The translations under genes and the position numbers were made by a program. Below, in pieces: positions 42,696 to 50,993 of a stretch of DNA of 64,000 nt. The stretch is from assembly GCA_027483605.1 (NCBI GenBank), contig JAIXUE010000022.1:106136-170135 (forward strand), written 5' to 3'. Numbering within the stretch: the stretch's first letter is position 1; every line of letters starts with the position of its first letter. Below the pieces are notes generated by a model. It was not told the DNA's origin. It worked only from the letters and a program-made list of their open reading frames with translations, and did not search any database. Source of the stretch: Cryomorphaceae bacterium (GTDB lineage: Bacteria; Bacteroidota; Bacteroidia; Flavobacteriales_D; Crocinitomicaceae).

Positions 42696-44249
42696 TTAGA
42701 ACTTGATGATTTTTTTTGACAATAATTGGCCATTGACCCTTGCCGATACAAAGTAAATACCTTTTGGCAGGCCAAACCACTCATCATTTTGGGTCCCTAA
42801 ATAGAGCTGTGTGGTTCCTGTTTCAGGGGTGAGCTTCATTTTGACTTGGCCGTTGACATCATAGATGAAAATCAAATCGGTCTCGTTTAGTGATAGCGGG
42901 AAAGCCAAGGTGAGGGCCTCTTGTGTCGGATTCGGGTAGGCCAAGATGGTACTGTTGTCGTCGGGTGGGTATTCGTTCAAAGAGGCGCTGATCAGGGCTT
43001 CAAGGTCATAAGTTTCGTCGCCGGGCTGGTAGGGTAAATAATGAAAATAGGTCAAGAACATTTCGTCTGTGGTATTGAAGCCGCTATAGACATTTTGAGG
43101 CGGTGAATTGGGATTATTTGGGTTATTAGCGGTGTTGTCATAGGTGCCCTCGCTTTTGAGTTTGTAGCCGGGCGGCACTTTTTGAATAAACTTAAAAAAG
43201 TAGAAATCTTGCCACATAAAATCCCATTTAGGCACATTGACAAATTTCACGGTGTCAGCACCAGGTTTGTATGCATAAGCTTTGATGCTCGTACCGAGTA
43301 AGTGCATATGTGGAAAAACAGAAAGTACGGAAAAATTGGTAGGAATGGTTTGTGAACCCGGTGGATACGTAGCACTTAATGCCGTGATTTGCCCGGCAGG
43401 TAATACAAAACTGTTGTCGGCTAATAAGGGGCCTGCACTAATTTGCCGCACATTGGTGGTGCCAACAGGATAAAAATGCAAAATCACTTTTGTAGAATCA
43501 AAAAGCCCATACGAACCCATGGGGTAGTGCATCGCAAAGTAAATAGAAGAGCCCGGGCCAATATCTAGCCCCAGTTTAATGGGGTCTGTGGAGGGTAAAA
43601 TCATGGGTGTTGCCCCCGGTGTATAACCCGTTACTAATTTTGTGCTGGCATTGCTAGGGCTCGCGCAATTGCCACCGATGGTGTCAGTTGCCTCTATGCT
43701 GGTTGGGTCGAGGTAGATGAGGCAGTGGTGTACAATTTCTCTGTTGCCAGGTACCACCTCAACGGCTTTGATGATGCGATTTTGTGTGAGGTTGGTTGGG
43801 ATACTGAAGCAAACGTAGTCGTCTTGGGTGGTAGCCTTAGACATATATGTGGGGATCTGCACTTGTAAATCACCATTGCCGAGAAAAGTATTGGAGGTGT
43901 AGACGGGAGGAGGAGGTGTTTGGCTGGCGTTCCCCTCTGGCGCACCGTTATTGAGCCAGTTCATGATGGTGCTTTTTTCGGTAGTAGAAAGCGCGCGGTT
44001 GTGTTGGTATTGTTGGTAATTGTTGTCTGGAGGCCACGGCGGCATTTCGCCTGTATTGATGCATTGATACACCGCAGCAGCCAATGGACTTACCTCTGCG
44101 TGTGTCATGAGTGAAAAAGGTGCTGCTCCACCGGGGTGATGGCAGGCCGTACATTTGTTATAAAAAACTTGTGCGACATCACTGCTCCAAGTTTGGCCTT
44201 GGGTAGTGATGCTAGTTAGAACAAAAAGGGCAAATAAAATACTTCTCAT
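42696..44249 (-). CDS. T9SS-secreted cytochrome/copper type II monooxygenase-like protein
   Basis: 517 residues. Signal peptide, then a c-type haem site CTACHH (Cys33, Cys36, His37) in a small cytochrome-like domain (MPPWPPDNNY; IMNWLNNGAPEG). A copper type II ascorbate-dependent monooxygenase-like region follows, with NREIVHHCLIYLDP, FAMHYPMGS and FPHMHLLGTS supplying His/Met copper ligands. The end (about 440-517: AYPNPTQEALTLAFP; GIYFVSARVNGQLLSKKIIK) is a T9SS type A sorting domain. It is probably a surface or secreted redox enzyme that hydroxylates an unknown substrate. Nine bases follow the upstream esterase gene. Confidence 0.82.
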   Translation of the reverse strand: MRSILFALFVLTSITTQGQTWSSDVAQVFYNKCTACHHPGGAAPFSLMTHAEVSPLAAAVYQCINTGEMPPWPPDNNYQQYQHNRALSTTEKSTIMNWLNNGAPEGNASQTPPPPVYTSNTFLGNGDLQVQIPTYMSKATTQDDYVCFSIPTNLTQNRIIKAVEVVPGNREIVHHCLIYLDPTSIEATDTIGGNCASPSNASTKLVTGYTPGATPMILPSTDPIKLGLDIGPGSSIYFAMHYPMGSYGLFDSTKVILHFYPVGTTNVRQISAGPLLADNSFVLPAGQITALSATYPPGSQTIPTNFSVLSVFPHMHLLGTSIKAYAYKPGADTVKFVNVPKWDFMWQDFYFFKFIQKVPPGYKLKSEGTYDNTANNPNNPNSPPQNVYSGFNTTDEMFLTYFHYLPYQPGDETYDLEALISASLNEYPPDDNSTILAYPNPTQEALTLAFPLSLNETDLIFIYDVNGQVKMKLTPETGTTQLYLGTQNDEWFGLPKGIYFVSARVNGQLLSKKIIKF

Positions 44250-44257
44250 GAGGGCAT

Positions 44258-45568
44258 TTAACGTAATACTTGAATTTTGGTTCGGGCAATTTGTTGGTTT
44301 TCTGTCTCGACTTCTAAGATAAAGATGCCATTTGGTAGGGCATCTAAACTGATTTTTTGATCCAGCGTAGGGTTGGTTTTCAATTGCATGAAGATTTTCC
44401 CATCAAAGCCGTAAATTTTAATGTTAGAAAGGGTCTCGCTCGCTTGTACATGGATATCGCCCTGTGTTGGGTTTGGATAAACTTTTATTCCAATTTCTGG
44501 TGAATAATCGCTTAAGTTATTCGTTGTGCAAATTTCATTGCTTGGCGCACCATCACAATAACTCGACGGGTAAAGCACTGCTTGCTCTTGCATTTCGTTA
44601 GCCGGGAGCAAGGTACTTTGGTTGCAGCCCATGACACCGATCAGAAAGTCGCGGACAAAGCGTTCGGTGCTGTCCATATAGGCGGCGTTGCCAAGATAAG
44701 GAACGTGCGGTGCATTGTTGAAGGTGTAGAATTGATTGCTCACCCCGATAGCGCAGGCTCTTTCGTGAATCATGCGGCTACCATCAAGGTACATTAGTGG
44801 TGTCCCGGGATTGACCAATCCGCGATTGTACTTTACAGTGGCATCATTGGTGCCATGTACAGAACAAAGCGGCACATCGCCGGCCTCAAGCCAGTTGTAT
44901 CTGGCTAAAGCACCACAGCCATTAATGACCGCGTGTACTTTTGTAGAATAGCCAGGATTACCGGAGTTGCCGTCGAGCCCACCCATGTTGGCTAACGCAC
45001 TTGCATTCATGTATTCACTTAATTCACAAGCATCATTGAGATAAGCCACGTGTAGCGCTGTGATCGCGCCAGCAGAACTTCCACCGATAAAAATATGGTT
45101 GGTATCGATTTTAAACTGATTGGTCGTTTGGGCATCTTTGTAGAAATAACGGATAGCCGCCTTGAGGTCCTGAACGGCCCGCACAACTGCTTTAATGGCA
45201 TTGGTAGAATCGAAAGGAAAGAAACCTAGGCGGTAACTAATGCTCGCACAGGCATAGCCTTTGAGTGCAAATCTTTCAGAGAGCGCCTTGACATCTGGGT
45301 CTGTTTTACTCCCGCCAATAAAACTTCCACCGTGTACCCAGATGATCAATGGGCGGGCTGCTAGCGTATCGTTAGCCGGCTCATAAAAATCTAATTTTAG
45401 AGTGGTGGTGTTGTTGGCCCAGTTGCTATTTTGTCCGTAGGTGAGGTTGCTAGTGAGGTTGAATTGTGAAAAAACGGCATCTGCATAGCGCCCATTTGAA
45501 CAAGGGTCTTGTGCAAAGGCGATGTTGAAGATCAGTCCAAAAAATAAGAGTAAATAGGCGTTTTTCAT
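44258..45568 (-). CDS. T9SS-secreted carboxylesterase-like alpha/beta hydrolase
   Basis: 436 residues. Signal peptide MKNAYLLLFFGLIFNIAFA; hydrolase core with oxyanion-hole motif IIWVHGGSFIGGSKTD, nucleophile motif FIGGSSAGAITALH, an Asp in VHGTNDATVKYNRG and a late His in NNAPHVPYLG. C-terminal T9SS type A sorting domain from about 360 (VYPNPTQGDIHVQ; NGIFILEVETENQQIARTKI). It resembles BD-FAE/esterase-lipase proteins acting on esterified carbohydrates or lipids. It lies 9 bases upstream of the haem-copper protein gene, so the two are probably co-secreted. Confidence 0.87.
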   Translation of the reverse strand: MKNAYLLLFFGLIFNIAFAQDPCSNGRYADAVFSQFNLTSNLTYGQNSNWANNTTTLKLDFYEPANDTLAARPLIIWVHGGSFIGGSKTDPDVKALSERFALKGYACASISYRLGFFPFDSTNAIKAVVRAVQDLKAAIRYFYKDAQTTNQFKIDTNHIFIGGSSAGAITALHVAYLNDACELSEYMNASALANMGGLDGNSGNPGYSTKVHAVINGCGALARYNWLEAGDVPLCSVHGTNDATVKYNRGLVNPGTPLMYLDGSRMIHERACAIGVSNQFYTFNNAPHVPYLGNAAYMDSTERFVRDFLIGVMGCNQSTLLPANEMQEQAVLYPSSYCDGAPSNEICTTNNLSDYSPEIGIKVYPNPTQGDIHVQASETLSNIKIYGFDGKIFMQLKTNPTLDQKISLDALPNGIFILEVETENQQIARTKIQVLR

Positions 45569-45644
45569 AGGATAGGTTTGTACATAAAATTAAACTTTTT
45601 ATACAAATCCCACGAAAAATACTTACTTTGTCATAAACAATTTC

Positions 45645-46517
45645 ATGAAGTATATCTTTTTTATTGCTTTCATTTTCAGCATCCTATCAATAAGTGCACA
45701 AGATTTGCCAGCGTACAAAATCTACAATGCAAATGGAAAAGAAGTCACTTTCAAGTCAATGGTGAAATCGGCGAATGCTGCACAAACCGTGCTATTTGGT
45801 GAATTTCATGACAACCCAATAACACACTGGTTACAATTAGAATTGACCCAACAAATGTTTGCCGCCCATGGCAACAACTTGCAATTAGGTTTTGAGATGT
45901 TCGAACAAGACCAGCAAGGAATACTGAGTGCATATTTATCTGGAACCATTCCTTCGGAAAAGTTGAAGGACACCTTGAGGCTATGGCCCAACTATGCAAC
46001 AGACTATGCACCATTAGTTGAATTTGCGAAAGAAAAAGGCTTGAGTTGTGTGGCGTCCAATATCCAAAGAAAATATGCGAGTTTGTTGTTTAAAAAAGGA
46101 AGAGCAGCACTAGATACCTTACCTGAGGCCATTAAACAACAAATGACACCTTTGAATTTTGCATTTGACACAACGCTTTCGCAATACCAAGACATGAAAA
46201 AAATGGGCGCGCACATGGGGCCAGGAATGGGTTGGCGTATGGTAGAGGCCCAGGCCATCAAAGATGCAACAATGGCTCATTTTATACTGCATAATCCATG
46301 GCGCCAATCTAAAACGGTACATTTACATTTCAATGGCGCATATCATTCGGATTTTTACCAAGGGATCATGTGGTATTTAGCGCATGAAGTCGCTACTTTA
46401 AAGGTACTGACTATCAGTACGGTGAGTCAAGAAAACATCCAAAAATTGGAAAAAGAGCATTTGGGAAGGGCAGATTTTATCATTTGTGTGCCCAGCAACA
46501 TGACCGCTACACATTAG
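45645..46517 (+). CDS. ChaN family iron/haem-related lipoprotein-like protein
   Basis: 290 residues with a signal peptide (MKYIFFIAFIFSILSISAQ); no lipobox cysteine is visible. The ChaN domain is recognised from QTVLFGEFHDNPITHWLQLE, LQLGFEMFEQDQQGIL and HLHFNGAYHSDFYQGIMWYL. ChaN proteins bind haem in some bacteria and are often iron-regulated, acting in the envelope. It is a single gene, divergent from the T9SS esterase and convergent with the histidine kinase. Confidence 0.85.
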   Translation: MKYIFFIAFIFSILSISAQDLPAYKIYNANGKEVTFKSMVKSANAAQTVLFGEFHDNPITHWLQLELTQQMFAAHGNNLQLGFEMFEQDQQGILSAYLSGTIPSEKLKDTLRLWPNYATDYAPLVEFAKEKGLSCVASNIQRKYASLLFKKGRAALDTLPEAIKQQMTPLNFAFDTTLSQYQDMKKMGAHMGPGMGWRMVEAQAIKDATMAHFILHNPWRQSKTVHLHFNGAYHSDFYQGIMWYLAHEVATLKVLTISTVSQENIQKLEKEHLGRADFIICVPSNMTATH

Positions 46518-46518
46518 G

Positions 46519-47589
46519 CTATTTGAGCGGGATACCTCTAGAGCTGACAGGTCCTGTTGCTTTGCTTTTTTCGAGGCTAAAAGTAAAAGTAGTACCAATG
46601 CCGATGTTGCTTGTGACTTGAATTTGCTGTCCGTGTGACTCAATGATGTGCTTGACGATTGCCAGTCCTAAGCCGGAGCCACCTTCGTTGCGGTTTCGAC
46701 TTTTTTCAACGCGATAAAAACGCTCAAAAAGTCGGGGTAAGTGTTGGGGTTCAATCCCAGCGCCATCGTCTCTGAACTCGATATTGTAGGTGTTGTCAAT
46801 TTGAACAACACTTACGGTTAACTGCCCACCTTCTTTTCCGTATGAAATGGCATTGCTCGACAGATTGAGCAAGACCTGCGAAAGTTTATTTCTATCTGCA
46901 TTGACATAGCAGTATGGGTCGGAAGCTTCCACACTGAGTCTGAAATGTTTTTCTCTGGCAATGAGTTCTAGTGTTTCATATGTTTCTTTGATCAGTTCTA
47001 GAAAGTCAAAGCTTCTGATATCTAGCGGAATGCGCTCAAGTTCTAATTTGGTGAGCTGATCGAGGTCCTCTAGAATATGCGTCATGCGCTCTGTAGATTT
47101 AGAAGCGCGCTCCAAAAATGTTTTCAGTACAGTTGGGTCTTCCATACCGCCATCTAGCAAGGAGTCTATGTAGCCTTGAATAGAAAAAACGGGCGTCTTG
47201 AGTTCATGGGCTAGGTTGCCTAAAAATTCTTTTCTAAATGCCGCTTGTTCTTTGAGCTTCTCAATTTCTTGGTTGCGTTTTTGTTTCCATTCTCTTACAT
47301 CTTGCTCTCCTTGTGCAACCAGCGCATCAATAGATTGGTCTTTGCGCTGCTCACTTTCTAAAGTTTGAATACTGCGGTAAATCAGGCTCATGCGGTATTG
47401 TAAAAAGCGCTTAATGATGTAGTAAAAGATGGTATAAGCAAAAATCCCGGAAACGAGCGGGATTAAAAAGAGCAGTGTATTGCTCAGCGTGACTAATTGT
47501 AAATGGACAAATAAGGTAAAGAGAAAGGTCAGCACATAGAATAAAATGCTGCCACTTAGGATCAAGAAACTGGGTCTAGCTTTTCTCAC
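46519..47589 (-). CDS. Sensor histidine kinase, PhoR-like
   Basis: 356 residues. Two N-terminal helices (about 10-30 and 35-60) without a sizeable periplasmic domain, a coiled-coil linker, HisKA with GNLAHELKTPVFSIQGYID and an HATPase domain: NADRNKLSQVLLNLSSNAIS, RDDGAGIEPQHL, GGSGLGLAIVKHI. Fits the PhoR-type kinase of Bacteroidota that lacks an extracytoplasmic sensor. Start codon overlaps the response-regulator stop by 4 bases, a normal kinase-regulator pair. Confidence 0.93.
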   Translation of the reverse strand: MRKARPSFLILSGSILFYVLTFLFTLFVHLQLVTLSNTLLFLIPLVSGIFAYTIFYYIIKRFLQYRMSLIYRSIQTLESEQRKDQSIDALVAQGEQDVREWKQKRNQEIEKLKEQAAFRKEFLGNLAHELKTPVFSIQGYIDSLLDGGMEDPTVLKTFLERASKSTERMTHILEDLDQLTKLELERIPLDIRSFDFLELIKETYETLELIAREKHFRLSVEASDPYCYVNADRNKLSQVLLNLSSNAISYGKEGGQLTVSVVQIDNTYNIEFRDDGAGIEPQHLPRLFERFYRVEKSRNRNEGGSGLGLAIVKHIIESHGQQIQVTSNIGIGTTFTFSLEKSKATGPVSSRGIPLK

Positions 47590-48266
47590 TTGTCATTGAA
47601 GGTATATCCGACGCCTTTTATGGTACGAATATACGCATCTCCAAGCTTTTCACGCAATTTTCTAATGTGAACATCAATAGTGCGTTCGCCAACAATTGTG
47701 TCGTTACCCCACACAACGGCAAGTATTTGATCGCGGTTGAATACCTTTCCAGGTCTGCTTGCAAGTAGTTCAAGTAATTCAAATTCTTTCTTCGGAAGTT
47801 GTAATTCCTTACCAGCGAGTTCGACAACGTATCGATCGCGGTCAATGATAATATTTGAGGCCCCTTCAGCCCCCTCCTTGTTTTTGAGACGGCGCAAAAG
47901 TGATTCTATTTTGCTGATCAATAAGCGTGGCCTGATGGGTTTGTTGATGTAGTCGTCTGCACCAGCTTCAAAACCGGCAATTTGAGCGTAATCTTCTGTT
48001 CGTGCAGTCAAAAAAGCAATTACGGGTTGCACCATGTTCAGGTCTTTTCTGATGACTTGGCACGTTTCAATGCCATCCATTTTGGGCATCATGACATCCA
48101 GCAAAATAAGTGAAGGATTGATTTGTTGGACCAGTCGCAGTGCCTCTATGCCATTGTTGGCTGTAAATACTTTATAGCCTTCTTTGCGCACGTTGTACGA
48201 TAAAAACTCTAAGATATCTGGTTCGTCATCGACGATCAGTATGGTATGTCCTTTTGTGTTTTCCAT
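47586..48266 (-). CDS. OmpR/PhoB-family response regulator
   Basis: 226 residues from an ATG at 48266 (MENTKGHTILIVDDEPDILEF); the ORF-track start would run back into the preceding terminator. Receiver: acidic DDE pocket, phosphoacceptor Asp in LILLDVMMPKMDGIETC, FEAGADDYINKPIRP. Winged helix: DRDRYVVELAGKELQLPKKE, RTIDVHIRKLREKLG and YIRTIKGVGYTFN. It works with the kinase encoded next. Targets are not given by the sequence, though a TonB receptor and T9SS cargo lie upstream. Confidence 0.94.
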   Translation of the reverse strand: MENTKGHTILIVDDEPDILEFLSYNVRKEGYKVFTANNGIEALRLVQQINPSLILLDVMMPKMDGIETCQVIRKDLNMVQPVIAFLTARTEDYAQIAGFEAGADDYINKPIRPRLLISKIESLLRRLKNKEGAEGASNIIIDRDRYVVELAGKELQLPKKEFELLELLASRPGKVFNRDQILAVVWGNDTIVGERTIDVHIRKLREKLGDAYIRTIKGVGYTFNDK

Positions 48267-48280
48267 CGTTCGTAGTTTAA

Positions 48281-48313
48281 AAAAAAAAGAGGGGGCTATT
48301 GCAACCCCCTCTT
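48281..48313 (-). terminator. Terminator after the PKD/T9SS gene
   Basis: Minus strand stem AAGAGGGGG/CCCCCTCTT, 9-base loop, then a run of T. It ends the 848-residue gene and separates it from the two-component genes. Confidence 0.9.
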
Positions 48314-48326
48314 GATTTGAATTCAA

Positions 48327-50873
48327 TTAGTGGCGAATCACAAGGCGTTTTGTGCCTACTAGCGTCGCGTTAATAAGTTGAATGGTATATGTTCCAGAGG
48401 CAAGCTCATTTACATTGACAGGTACTTGGACTGCACCAATCTCGTTGATTTGTTGTGTGTAAACCAAACGACCTGTTGCATCAAGGATATTCAAAACACC
48501 TGTAGAGTTGTTTTCAAAAGCTACAACCACTTGATCAGTTGCAGGGTTAGGGAATACTGCGCAATTCAAAGCAGTGGTTTCGTCTATCCCAACTTCAATA
48601 GAAATTTCAAATGTCACGGTACTTGAGCAGTTGCCGTTGATTGCAGTTAAGACAACAGTGTAAGCCCCATTCGCAGCATAAGCATGTGCAGGTGCAGTTG
48701 CTGAAGAGTTGGTAAAGTCACCAAAATCCCATGAGTAAGAAGAAGCACCCGTAGAGGTATTGGTAAAAGTTACAACGTTTCCTGCAGTAGTGAATGAGCC
48801 AGCAGCTGTTGGTGTTGCTGTAAATGTGATGTTGGTCGTTGCAGATTGTCCAACACCATTGCATGCATTTGCATTGGTTACAATAACATATACACTTGCG
48901 TTGTCGGTAACTTGGATGCTTTGAGAAGTCTCACCAGTAGACCACAAATAGGAATCAGCTGCAGATGACGTTACCGTTACGACATCACCAGAACACGCTT
49001 GTGTACTAGATGCACTGATAGTAGGCGTTGGAGCGTTAGATACGTTCACAGAAATTGGAGCAGAAGCGCTTGCACAACCATTGGCATCTGTCACAGTTAC
49101 AGAATAGTTTCCAGTAGTTGAGACGGTGATGCTTGAGGTAGTGGCATTCGTAGACCATGTATTGCCAGTTGTTGCGCTAGAAGTAAGGTCTACAGAACCA
49201 CCCGTACAGAAAGTAGTAGAGCCACTAGCCGTAATGGTAGGTGTTGCAGGAAGCGCATTGACAACAACAGTTATAGCAGCGCGCATACTTTCGTCGTTTC
49301 CAGCATTTGCTTGAGCTACATAGTACATGTAAGTTCCTGCAGTTGTGGTGCTAGGTACTGGCGCAGTAGTAGTAAAAGTTCCACCAATTGCTTGGGTATA
49401 CCAACGTAGAGTGTTACCGGTAAGGGCAGTTGCACTTAACGCAGTTGCAGTTGCTCCTTGGCAATAAGTAAAGTTATTGGTCGCAACAACTGGCGTTGCA
49501 ACAGAGTAGAATACAGGATTCATAAATGTAGCGCCAGCGGCAGCAACAGATCCTGCCGCCAGGCGTGCATCAGGAGTCACACCTAGGGCAGTGAATAAAT
49601 TCACCCAATTCACTTGAGACAATGAAGCGGTAGAGTCGTTCCCATCAACACCCCACCATGAGTTGTACCATGCAGTAGTTGCACCGCCTGAATTCAATAC
49701 GGTATTAGTGTTGTTTGCAGACCAAGATGGTTGCGCAAAATTAGTAAGAATGTTATTTACAAATACCATGGTGTCGCCATTCAAGTTGGCTACTACAGGG
49801 GCACCTTCAATGGAAAGACCTTTTTCCCATCCGGTAACTAAAGAATTAAGAACAGACACTGCAGAGTTTCTGCGCAAACGGAAAGCTTTTTCGAATTTTT
49901 CACCAGCAGGAAGGGCGATAGTACCGTTTCCTCTAGGACCAACCAATGTGACGTTAGAGAAAACAGGACGGGTTTTTGGTTGTGCTGCAGAACCTGTTGC
50001 ATCATTGTCACATTCAAAAGCGTTGGAGTCTCCCGGAGCATCCGAAATATCTTTGTCACGAATGGAGAGCGCAAATTGAACTTTACCGCGGTAACCGAAA
50101 TCGCAGTCGAAATCGTCATCCAAACCACGGTATGCGATGAGGTGCTTAGCATTTACTGTTCCACCAAACCACTCAAAAGAATCATCGCCTGAAAGTGTAA
50201 CTTGAACGTAGTCTACTATGGTTCCGCTTCCAACAGACCCAAATGTGATGCCGTTGATTTCTTTATTGGGTTCAAGTGCAATACCGGCAAATTCAATACG
50301 AACATAACGTAAAATACCTGAATTGTCATTGTCAAAATTACCACCAAACTGAGAGTCTGTGGTAGGTACAATACCTTCTATGAATGCAACTCCACCAGGC
50401 TGGTTATTTTTGGCTAAACCTAAAAGGACCAAACCACCCCAGTCCCCTTCGTTACGTGCGCCAACTGCTTCATTCGAAGTAAATACAATTGGATTGGTAG
50501 CCGTACCGTCAGCAATGATTTTGGCACCGCGGGTAATGATCAAAGTACCTTGAGTGAGTTTGTCACCGCGGATGATAGTTCCTGGTGCAATAGTAAGCGT
50601 TGCATTGTTTTTGACGTATACTTTGTTATTCAGCCTGACTACACCACTCCAAGTTGTATTGGTGGTGATGTCTGTAGATACAGTCGTAGTAGTTGCCGGA
50701 TAAACAGTTGTTTCCGGATCAAAATTTGCCCAACCTGAGGTCCAGTCAGTGGCAGGCGTGTTGTCGGTTACTGGAAACGCACCACGGTAAGTAGTCGGCG
50801 TCCAGAATGCATCCTGAGCCAAAGCAACGGAGCCAAGGCAGAGGGCAGTTAATAGGGTGTAAACTTTTTTCAT
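48327..50873 (-). CDS. Large T9SS-targeted surface protein with PKD and Ig-like repeats
   Basis: 848 residues. Signal peptide (MKKVYTLLTALCLGSVALA); N-terminal beta-helix-like domain (about 60-400: VYVKNNATLTIAPGTIIRGD; GDWGGLVLLGLAKNNQPGGV); Ig-like repeats with TPTITASGSTTFCTGGSVDL-type openings; a PKD domain (SYSWDFGDFTNSSATAPAHA); and a T9SS type A sorting domain at the end (VFPNPATDQVVVAF; LASGTYTIQLINA). It should be secreted to the cell surface. It lies 120 bases downstream of a TonB receptor on the same strand, a pairing that suggests joint nutrient capture, substrate unknown. Confidence 0.85.
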   Translation of the reverse strand: MKKVYTLLTALCLGSVALAQDAFWTPTTYRGAFPVTDNTPATDWTSGWANFDPETTVYPATTTTVSTDITTNTTWSGVVRLNNKVYVKNNATLTIAPGTIIRGDKLTQGTLIITRGAKIIADGTATNPIVFTSNEAVGARNEGDWGGLVLLGLAKNNQPGGVAFIEGIVPTTDSQFGGNFDNDNSGILRYVRIEFAGIALEPNKEINGITFGSVGSGTIVDYVQVTLSGDDSFEWFGGTVNAKHLIAYRGLDDDFDCDFGYRGKVQFALSIRDKDISDAPGDSNAFECDNDATGSAAQPKTRPVFSNVTLVGPRGNGTIALPAGEKFEKAFRLRRNSAVSVLNSLVTGWEKGLSIEGAPVVANLNGDTMVFVNNILTNFAQPSWSANNTNTVLNSGGATTAWYNSWWGVDGNDSTASLSQVNWVNLFTALGVTPDARLAAGSVAAAGATFMNPVFYSVATPVVATNNFTYCQGATATALSATALTGNTLRWYTQAIGGTFTTTAPVPSTTTAGTYMYYVAQANAGNDESMRAAITVVVNALPATPTITASGSTTFCTGGSVDLTSSATTGNTWSTNATTSSITVSTTGNYSVTVTDANGCASASAPISVNVSNAPTPTISASSTQACSGDVVTVTSSAADSYLWSTGETSQSIQVTDNASVYVIVTNANACNGVGQSATTNITFTATPTAAGSFTTAGNVVTFTNTSTGASSYSWDFGDFTNSSATAPAHAYAANGAYTVVLTAINGNCSSTVTFEISIEVGIDETTALNCAVFPNPATDQVVVAFENNSTGVLNILDATGRLVYTQQINEIGAVQVPVNVNELASGTYTIQLINATLVGTKRLVIRH

Positions 50874-50993
50874 CTTTTTTAAATTTTAACTGTTACAAAG
50901 TTCTTGCGTTCTGAGTCGGGTCAAGTTACAGCTCCCTTAAGTTTGCTTTAAATATGTGTTAAGCATTTGGAACAATTCCTTAACATTGATAGC

